This document shows positions 56,107 through 64,000 of a stretch of DNA of 64,000 nt, piece by piece; the first letter of the stretch is position 1, and each line of letters begins with the position of its first letter. The DNA is from Shinisaurus crocodilurus (taxonomy: Eukaryota > Chordata > Lepidosauria > Squamata > Shinisauridae), in contig CM037877.1 of NCBI GenBank assembly GCA_021292165.1, forward strand, positions 81,871,691 through 81,935,690, read 5' to 3'. A program made the position numbers and the translations under genes. The notes beneath the pieces were generated by a model. The model searched no databases and had not been told where the DNA came from. It was given only the letters and a program-made list of their open reading frames with translations.

Positions 56107-56151
56107 GACAGCCCCTCCAATGTGCCACTTGGGCACTTTGGAGGGGCTGTC
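56107..56151. repeat. 20-bp hairpin
   Basis: GACAGCCCCTCCAATGTGCC (56107-56126) pairs with 56132-56151 with one mismatch. The loop is five bases. Confidence 0.85.
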
Positions 56152-56420
56152 AGTGGCTGTCACTTTGGAGATCATGAAAAGCAATAGAGATCTTCCCCAA
56201 AAAAGTGGGGGAAAGCCACAGCAAGTGCAAAAGGGCTCATGGTTGGCAAGGGGGAGACTGAGACCGGGCCGGTCGCTCTGAAGTGCCACTTCAGCACTTG
56301 CTGGAGTGGCTATCACTGGCAGTGGCCTGGGCAAGCTCAGCAAGAGTGGCAAGGGCTTTTTGTTGCTCTTGGCGAGTGGCTTGTTCGCCACTTCTCTGGA
56401 CCCACGATGGGGTCAGTCAC

Positions 56421-56606
56421 CTGGGTTCAGACAACACGACAACCCATCATGGGCCCACCAACCCCTAGTACAAGCCATGGGTTGTCAGGGTGGCTTGTTG
56501 CCCACAAGCAAACCACCCTGCGGGAAGGGGTCCGGGTTCACACAGCAGCATGGCAACCCACTGTAGCTGGTTAGTCACAATGGGTTGTCGTATCGTGCGA
56601 ACCCAG
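56421..56606. mobile_element. Snapback MITE family, copy 4
   Basis: Left end CTGGGTTCAGACAACACGAC and the reverse complement of the right end CTGGGTTCGCACGATACGAC match over about 27 bp with few mismatches. The middle has paired TTGTCAGGGTGGCTTGTTGC / GCAAACCACCCTG segments. Confidence 0.7.
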
Positions 56607-57589
56607 TCCTTGTTGAGTTTAGTTTTATAATCACAGAAATGCAGGGTATAACATTTGAAATTGAAAATATACTGTAGAAGCTGAAAAGCAGACCATGAAT
56701 ATTATTTTTAGCATTTACACAGCTGTTATGGGAAAAGGAGAGGCATGATATGAATAATGTTAATAGCCACTGTACACTAATAAAGTAAATGTCACTATGG
56801 TCAATATAAATAAAATAGCCCTTAACCTAAGGCAACTTTATTCTTCTTTATTATTCTAGAGTTGGATGTATTTCCCTCCTCCAGCGCCTTTCAGACTGAA
56901 GATATGTCAAAATGTTTTCAACAGCGATTAGCTAGTTATCAGTGTGAATAGGCAGACTGCATAAGGAGACACAGCAGTATACTGTTGAGCATAGTAGTGT
57001 GGCTTACACACAGTCTAAAAATCATCAGCAATTCTATCAAGAGAGGGGCTGTTAGAATGGATGTAGACGTTTTTCTGATATTCTTGAAAAGTGCTCGGAG
57101 ATCATTGGTAACATACATCATAGGCATTTAACAAAAAGCTTCTATGCCGTCCCTACCATGAGGCAGGATGAGGCAGGCAACCACCACCAGTACCAGATTG
57201 AGGGTGGTTAAAGGGTAATTAGACATTTAGTTCAACACTATATTTTTGCCATGTTATTTTTGGGGGCATGAGTCAGTAGTTCTTTCATGCTCTAGCGCTG
57301 CAAGCGTTGAACAAAGCCTCAAAGGTTGTCCAGGTACTTTACCTATACTTGCAGCTTCTTTTTGTGTGGTTGGTGCCCAACTTCTTAGCTTAAGATCCAT
57401 AGTTCTAAGTACAATTCAGTGACAAAGCTCCGTGCAGCCTAATGGAGCCTGGCCAGCCTCAAAGAATCTTCCTGGTGCTGTGAAATTCACAGCACCTGGT
57501 GCTGTGTCAAATTCAGAAGGAAAAAAGGTGTCGGATAAAATTTGCGTTAGGCTTCTCCTCAGTGATTTTCTCTTCAAGGTATATCTACT
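56607..57589. other. No recognised element
   Basis: AT-rich unique sequence. An 11-bp perfect palindrome arm pair (GGTGCTGTGAA / TTCACAGCACC) lies at 57474-57496. Confidence 0.4.
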
Positions 57590-57594
57590 TCTCT

Positions 57595-57690
57595 TACGTG
57601 ACAATGAGTTGTGTGGCACCCTAAAGACTAGCTTTTGTAGGCCAGGCCAGAACCCACTTTGTCAGATACCTGAAGTGGATAGGTATATAG
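57595..57690 (-). mobile_element. Retroelement 3' tail with hammerhead-like layout, minus orientation
   Basis: The minus strand reads CTGACAAAGTGGGTTCTGG, CCTACAAAAGCTAG and TCTTTAGGGTGCCACACAAC. This is a common amniote repeat tail whose intact form has a CTGATGAAG...CGAAAG-type core. Confidence 0.5.
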
Positions 57691-57727
57691 ATATACCCTG
57701 AGTACTATAGAGAGAAGATGGGATAAG

Positions 57728-57893
57728 TGTAGTGTCGTGGTTGGAGTGTTGGACTGAGACTGTGAAGACCTTGGTTCAAGTCCCCATTTGGCCTTGAAGC
57801 TCACTGGGTGACTTTGGGCCAGTCACGGACTCTCAGCCTAACCTACCTCACAGGGTTGTTAGGAGGATAAAATGGAGAGGAAGAGGATCAGGT
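57728..57893 (+). mobile_element. Sauria SINE, copy 4, 3'-truncated
   Basis: GTAGTGTCGTGGTTGGAGTG, B box GGTTCAAGTCC and GTGACTTTGGGCCAGTCAC are present. It ends after GGAGAGGAAGAGG without the usual tail. Confidence 0.88.
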
Positions 57894-58692
57894 ATATATT
57901 GAGTATATTGTCTTTAGAGGTCTGTGCCCAGCTTTCACAATCCATAAAGCTGGGTCTAAAGCTGTATGTAAGCAAGTAAAAATAATACTAAAATGGTATT
58001 AAAATGTTAATGATGCTATCATATTCTCTGTTTATAACAGAGACTAAACTCACTGAGATGAAAAGAATGACTTAAAACAGTGCAAAGAATACAGAAATTG
58101 CGAGTATTTCAGATTCTGAGGAGGTGTTTTGATTCTGATTTACATTTAAATGAGTTTCTGAACAGTTGGAAAGAAAAGTAAGAAGGGCACGAACAAGAGA
58201 CATTTCAGCCAGTGGATGATCCAAGGTGGGATTTAACTGGACAGGATAGGAATATGGGACTGAGGGTTTTCTGGAAGAAAATGCAATTGATAGAAGAGAT
58301 CAATTTTTTCCCCTTCCCAGCAAAAGCATTGTTCCCAGGCCCAGGAGCTGCTTGTGTATGTTAAGTATTTGTCCGCTACAGTGTCTTTCGTATTCCTGTT
58401 GTCTTCATCTGAATTAAAGATATTGTCACAGTTCTGTTCAGGAGCGTCTGAAAATTCTCTTACTTCGGCCTTCTTCTGTAGAATAATGGTATATTGAAAT
58501 AGCAACTTCTCAAATTCATGCTTGCTGAAGGAGCTGATATATCATCTGTGACCAAGTTGCGCGTGTATGGTATACACTTTATGTAGAAATTATTCAAAGT
58601 AATACTGTACCAGGAATCTCCTTTGAAAATGGGGTGGCCAATGTACTTGCAACACATAGACATATTTCTTGCAATCTCAATGGAGGGGGTGG
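57894..58692. other. No recognised element
   Basis: Unique sequence. Confidence 0.4.
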
Positions 58693-58734
58693 GGCTGGAG
58701 CGCTCCTCTCCTCACGGAAAGGAGCGCTCCAGCC
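58693..58734. repeat. Perfect 15-bp hairpin
   Basis: GGCTGGAGCGCTCCT (58693-58707) pairs perfectly with 58720-58734, with a 12-base loop. Its right arm overlaps the target duplication of the adjacent hAT MITE. Confidence 0.9.
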
Positions 58735-58900
58735 AGGGCCGGTGCCACCATTAGGCCAACTAGGCAGCTGCCTAGGGCGCAGGGCTAAAGGGAGCACCAG
58801 AAACGCCTTGGAAAAAAAATACAGCGCTCAAGTGGGAAGGGGGGGGGCACTAAATATCTGATCATTGCCTAGGGCACCAAACTGCCTTGCACCGGTCCTG
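58734..58900. mobile_element. 167-bp hAT-type MITE, copy 2
   Basis: CAGGGCCGGTGCC...GCACCGGTCCTG, flanked by identical octamers GCTCCAGC (58726-58733 and 58901-58908). About 90% or more identical to 42866-43030. Confidence 0.92.
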
Positions 58901-58908
58901 GCTCCAGC

Positions 58909-60189
58909 CATGTTTATTCAACATGGAAAGGAGAACGCATGAATAGGGCTTAAGTAGCACTTAACTCTGCAGTCACTGTAGATTCGACGAGGTGGGACAG
59001 GGCTGCCATTTCCTGGGGGGGGGGAAGAAGCTCAGCCATTGCTTATTTGCATATATTTAATCGAAGAACTTGCCCTTTTTTATCTATGGTGGTACCATCT
59101 TAAATGGTTGCTGATGATTGCTTGCTCTCCATATGTACAGCTGGGTTCATACTGGCCTTTCTAGTTGTGTACTTGCACACATGCATAAATTTGTCCGCTT
59201 GAATTTGTCCTATGTTTCCAGAGTGAAGATGCAATAGGTCTTAGGTCTTCCCTCTGACTTTTAGAATGGGCTTGAGAGTCACCATTCATAATCTAATTAG
59301 GCACAAGTAAGAGTGAAGAACTGCATAGAGCAATCCTCTGAAAGTGATTCTGGAAGACATAATCTGAGATCCAATTCACATAACCTGGTTCTGACATTAA
59401 ATTTTCATACATAAGACATGGTAGCAATATATGAGAAGAAATCTATGCATCTTAAACATAACAGAAATGATTCTAAATTGCTAGTTCTTATTATCACTTC
59501 TGATGTAGACAATGGGTAAGAATGCATGTGCTAACTAACATGGCATAAAATAAACAAGAGAGGATAAAACTAGAATTAAAATTCTATAGTCTCTTGTTTT
59601 ATTCAGGCAAACCACATAAATGAGGAGGAAGATGAAAAATTGAACAATATTTGTCACATACATTGTTTTGCTCTGTTTGCTTTTAATGAAATTGCAATTG
59701 CTTCCCAATTTCATATCTAAACTTGATTTCTAATTTTCATCTCTCTCATGTGAACATGTTGAACTGTGCACATTTCAGAATCTACAGCTTGTTAATTTTC
59801 TTAAGTCATTGATAAGTGTTCCTGGTATTAAAGGGGCACAGGATTTGTGGGTGGGGGGAAGGTTCGGCCATTCAAGACTCAACATTGTATTGCTTATAAA
59901 AATGACACCTGTTGAGTTAATCTTGAAACTTGGCATCCATCATCTACTTAATGAGGTCTACACTTGTGCAAAATTTCAAACTGATCCGATAAAAATTGCC
60001 GCAGGTACAGCAAATTAAAAAGTGCTGACAATGGACACATAGACCCTTTTTACTCCAACATCTCATATATTTCTTCCAATTTTCTGAAACTTGCTGATGT
60101 CCTTTATTCAGGACATAAAGCACGCCTTTCCTTGATTTGGTGAAGTTCTGAGCAGCTGTTAAAATGTTATTAAGGTTTTCCTGCCCCAT
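58909..60189. other. No recognised element
   Basis: AT-rich unique sequence with a poly-G run near 59018. Confidence 0.4.
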
Positions 60190-60701
60190 ATAGCCTATGG
60201 CATTGCTGAAGGAACTGCATGGCTACCTATTCTTTATTGGGCCAGGTTTAAGGTACTGGTACTAGTATACAAAGCTCGAAACAACTTGGGACCTGGATAC
60301 TTGAGAGAGTGCCTTCTCCCTTACCAACCTGCCCAGTCACTGAGGTCATCAGGGGACAATCTCCTGGTGGTTCCACGTGGTCCTATGGCCAGATTGGAAT
60401 CCACCAGGAGAAGAGCCTTCAGTGTGGTGGATCCATTTCTATGGAACTCCTTGCCTTTGGAAGTCAGGCAGGCTCCAACATTGTATAGCTTTCAGTGCCT
60501 GCTGAAGAAGACATCCTTCTTCTGGGAAGCCGCCTTTACTGACCAAGCACAGTTTTAATAATACTTTGTTTTCTACAAATTGTCTTTATTCTTTATCTGT
60601 TTTTATCATTTAATTGTTCACTGCTCCGAACAAATCTGCTTAGATATGGAACAGTAGACGAAAACTATAAATAAATAAATAAATAAATAAAATAACTGCT
60701 G
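60190..60701 (+). mobile_element. L2-like LINE 3' end
   Basis: The end of a reverse-transcriptase ORF, a 130-bp 3' UTR and a perfect AAATAAATAAATAAAT tail (60670-60692). Short tandem repeats at the 3' end are typical of the L2 clade. Confidence 0.85.
60223..60558 (+). pseudogene. L2-like reverse-transcriptase C-terminus
   Basis: The frame from 60223 reads ARFKVLVLVYKARNNLGPGY, then LLPYQPAQSLRSSG, and ends RRRAFSVVDPFLWNSLPLEV...SFQCLLKKTSFF. This is the characteristic C-terminus of L2/Jockey-group LINE polymerases (W-LP-x-x-x-R-x-x-FK, PYxPxxxLRS, RAFSxxxPxLWNSLP, SFxxxLKT). It is uninterrupted for over 110 codons, but the catalytic domains are absent. 5' truncation is normal for LINEs. Confidence 0.85.
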
Positions 60702-62765
60702 AGAGAGTTATGTTGTGCATGCTGAGTTTCATTCTGAAGCTAGGATGCTGCCAGTCCTCCGGTGTTTTCAAAGGGTATTGCAGAAAAAATCGACTGTACT
60801 CTCTGTTCCACCTAACATTAGTGACTGCATACGGTCAGGCTACACGTTACTGCACAGATCAGGACCCTAGTGTGGAGGGGGAAGAATAAGGGGACCTGTA
60901 ACACTTCGTCCCCTCGCTGTGCTCCCAATCTGGATCAGGTTCCCAACACCTCCAATTTTCATTGCTAAAAAGGCATCCAGTTGTAATGTAAATTGCAGGC
61001 ATAGGGCAAAGGATTAAAGCTCCCTAACACACACACACACACCGCTCTAGGGTCCTGATCCATATTAGGTCCCATGCTTTTACTTCAGGGTAAAAAAGAA
61101 AAAAAGATAGCTACATCTTTAAAGTAACATGTCGTTTGATCGTCAGGGAATGGGGGGGCATGGAACGCACAGGGAAGCACAACGTTCAGGGACTCACACA
61201 CCACCTTTCTGAGAACAGAAATGCAGCACAAAGCACCCCAATACCTAATCTTTCTTTACATGTGGTAGGTAAAGATAATATGGGGATTGGAGCCCATGTG
61301 GTGACTTTCTGAAGGTAGAAAGATAGTGTGAGGCCCCTAATCTTTGCTGTTCTTTTCTGTGCTGTCGGGAAGGGTGTGCAAGGAGCATTTCTTACACTGG
61401 GGGTATTCACACGTTACACTGAACGCATGGTCACACTCTATATATGCTCATTGAGGTGGTTGTTGTGACTGTCAAGACCTATTCACTCATTCTGCTCATG
61501 TGGAAGTTCTACATGGAAGGCGGCGGGGGGGGGGCAGGAATAGTCCACTCACTCTGCTCCCCTCCCTTGCTGCTCTTGCTGCCCTCTGCACATGAAGGGT
61601 GACGCTCTGCAAAGAAGAGCTTCTTCTGTCCTTGCAAACTCTCCCCAAGATTTTAGAATCCTGATGCTTGACATATGTCACATCATCCAGTGTAGTTCTT
61701 CTGTCAACAGAAGCTGAGACAAGAGTGAGGTAATTCTGAGGGCTGAGGGAGTCATTCTGCCTGACAGATAGATCACTATTGAAGAGAGGGAGGGAACAGA
61801 AAAAGCTATGCTAAAATCCTGTTTAGGCTTCCTCAGAAATAAGCCTTTCTGAACATACAGGGACACATTTCTTCATTTGTGGTGGTGGTGGTGGATGGTG
61901 ATGATGATGATGATCTACCCATTTAATAACAAAACACTTGTGGGGTGTTTTTTGTTTGTTTGTTTGTTTGTTGTTGGTTTTTTGCTTTTTTGTTTGTGAT
62001 TCTGTTTTGTTTTTTCAGAGCACTGTGATAATCAATTTCCTTTTTTAAAACCAGACAAATTCAATTATCAAAACATCTGCCAGTTTAAGACCAGAGTTGA
62101 GACTATCTCCTGTTGGCTCAAGCGCCACAAAGCCAGGAAATTGGAAGCTACGGGTTGATGCCTTAACAGACATGCCCCGTGGTGTGATCAGTGATGACGT
62201 TGTGCAATGTCTCAAATTGTGTTTGCTTACAACTTACCCTCCACGCACCCAGACTTTTCCTTGGTCTTTCAGGCCTTGAATCCAGATAATTGAATATTTT
62301 ATGGTTTGGTCAGACATGCTCTGACTTAGCCGATTGTGTACAATTCAAGCAGGTTGCTGTTACATTTTATTTGCAGCTATCTATGTCTCCGTGTGCACTG
62401 TTGCATGGTATATTATAGTCAAATGAATCTGAGGCACTAGAATTATCCATGTTTTTATTATTATGGCTTCATTTAGGCTGAATTAGTTTATTATATTATA
62501 GTATTAACTTGTATCAACGCAGTAATGCCTTGTTATGATTCACTGGATCCATCCATTCAACAACTAGCGTAAGTACTTTTTTATCATCTTGAAATTATGT
62601 ATTATAAATTCTCAGCCGAACATAAGGGTGAAATGTGCCAATTGCTATACCAGAAAACTTGGATTTGTGCTGATGTTGTTGGCAGATATGCCAGCCCAAC
62701 TATTGCTTTGTTTGGATAAGGCTCTCGAGTTATTGATAATGAGGGCTTTCAGCCATGGATCCTCC
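60702..62765. other. No recognised gene or element; simple repeats
   Basis: Includes an AC tract (61028-61043), GTG/GAT repeats (61881-61916) and a TTTG tract (61946-61975). Otherwise unique. Confidence 0.4.
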
Positions 62766-62775
62766 CAGTGTTGTA

Positions 62776-63238
62776 GTGGTAAATTCTGAAGTGCAGACGC
62801 TCATCATGACCGTCCCTGTAACCACCACACCCCCAAGGAGAGTCCAAAAATTCAGGCACCTGCATTAATCTATATCAGTGTTCTCCAACCTTGGGTCCCC
62901 AGATGTTTTTGGCCTACAACTCCCAGCATCCCCAGCCAGCATAGCTGGCTGGGGCATGCTGGGAGTTGTAGGCCAAAGACATCTGGGGACCCAAGGTTGG
63001 AGAACACTGATCTATATCAACAAACTTGTTCTAGCAGTTTCCATCTCTACTAGGAGCAGATCCTTTGTAAAGCTAGTGGGTCTTAATCACCAAGACCAAG
63101 CCACCCCAAATACTTTGCATTACAATAAGGAACAATGTATTGGGGGCAGGTTCTGCCCAGCTACTTGTGATGATTGCAGCTAAACTCAGAGGGGACAGAG
63201 AATTCTGAGGAGGCGGGGTTTGACAGAGGACATCAGTG
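62776..63238 (+). repeat. Dispersed repeat family, copy 2, carrying a hAT insertion
   Basis: Matches 38672-38975 in order on both sides of the hAT at 62876-63009. The family is not recognised. Confidence 0.75.
62876..63009. mobile_element. Hairpin hAT-type MITE, copy 2
   Basis: 134 bp with 65/66-base arms that pair apart from one substitution and one indel. Termini CAGTGTTCTCCAACC. It is flanked by identical octamers ATCTATAT (62868-62875 and 63010-63017), matching nTnnnnAn. Confidence 0.93.
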
Positions 63239-63534
63239 TCCCTGCTTATTTATTTATTTTTTTAAAATGCTGGTGTTGCGTCCCTGTGAGCCCTGGCTCC
63301 ACCCCCACCACTGGATTTCCCCCTGCTAAGTGGAGAGGAGTGTGGGATGCTGAGCCAGCATTACAGGGCAACTGGTACTTTCTGCCTCTACGTATTGTGA
63401 ACCAAGTTTCCTATCTGCCTCTTCCCAAGGAAACATATTTTATGACAAATTTGGTAAAGTATTTCTTGAGCGTCTCGCCACAGGAGCAGGATGGGGGCAG
63501 GCTGTGAGTTCAGTAACTGATATCCATAATTTGA
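63239..63534. other. No recognised element
   Basis: Unique sequence. Confidence 0.4.
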
Positions 63535-63648
63535 ATATGTGAGCCAAGCTTTGTGTGCAGGAATTTTACCATCTCTTCACTTTCTTTTTGTAAACTGCCC
63601 TGGGAATGCAAGTGAAGGTCGGTTTAATAAATACATAAATGAATAACT
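63535..63648 (+). mobile_element. L2-like LINE tail
   Basis: TTTTTGTAAACTGCCCTGGG...GGTCGGTTTAATAAATACATAAATGAATAA follows the L2-type tail pattern. Confidence 0.6.
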
Positions 63649-64000
63649 AGGCACAGAAGAAACAATGAAAGGATTGTTCATTGGGATATTTCATACAGGA
63701 ACTGAATATAAAGACTCATTGGTACAGTCATGGTTCAGATGAAATATCTCAAACTCTTGAAATTGTGTAAGGCTCTAATTTGAGGATTGCTTACAGCATA
63801 CCTTACAAAATCCCATTACCTTAATGTTGATAATAATGCTGTTAGTATTACAAGCTTGCAGTTCTTTGCTTTCTATAACTGACAGTGGCTTGCAGCCATT
63901 ATTTATAACTTTGTTGTCATAGTTGCTGGCTCTTTTTTATGAGGGTTTCTGTAACATCCTGCAGAAAACCAGGGTGGTTTTTTAAAATCATTTATCCCAA
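63649..64000. other. No recognised element
   Basis: AT-rich unique sequence to the end of the window. Confidence 0.4.

Overview
The window looks like intergenic or intronic DNA from a squamate reptile, most likely a lizard. The main evidence is several copies of a tRNA-headed SINE matching the Sauria SINE (pol III boxes, then the GTGACTTTGGGCCAGTCAC and GCCTAACCTACCTCACAGG blocks). These occur with CR1 and L2-type LINE tails, a tRNA-Ala-like SINE, many short hAT-type elements, a Helitron end, a Penelope-like end, an L1 piece, a Ty1/copia element and a Ngaro/DIRS-like element. I found no host protein-coding gene, tRNA gene, rRNA gene or CRISPR array that I can support. Open frames are short, and the only recognisable protein segments belong to retroelements. 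All identifications rest on reading motifs by eye; no database was searched.

Layout. 1-21 kb: mostly unique AT-rich sequence with isolated SINEs (0.5, 1.5, 9.2, 17.4 and 19.4 kb), LINE tails, a hAT inside a hAT (2.8-3.6 kb), a Tigger-like MITE (6.6 kb) and microsatellites. 21-26 kb: a large foldback repeat with a near-perfect hairpin hAT in its loop, an unnamed repeat with an inverted repeat, and a GACTCG-rich hAT. 28-30.7 kb: a Helitron 5' end, a 5'-truncated minus-strand L1, and the 3' end of a Penelope-like element with a degenerate hammerhead-ribozyme-like motif. 32-43 kb: CR1, a second GACTCG-rich hAT, snapback MITEs, SINE pieces and a 165-bp hAT MITE.

43.1-55.4 kb is the most interesting part. 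A 12.2-kb minus-strand Ty1/copia retrotransposon has two 509-bp LTRs differing at only four positions. Its primer-binding site matches the anticodon arm of initiator tRNA-Met, and it has a polypurine tract and integrase and reverse-transcriptase remnants. A 7.3-kb element sits between its integrase and reverse transcriptase. That element has split direct repeats (order A-B-A-internal-B on the + strand) and a broken SGNH-hydrolase frame, as expected of a Ngaro-type tyrosine-recombinase retrotransposon. Both carry coding damage although their terminal repeats are almost identical, which suggests recent mobilisation in trans.

55.4-64 kb returns to unique sequence with hairpins, a second copy of the 165-bp hAT MITE, the best-preserved L2-like reverse-transcriptase C-terminus (60.2 kb), and a second copy of the hairpin hAT inserted in a dispersed repeat whose other copy (38.7 kb) lacks it.
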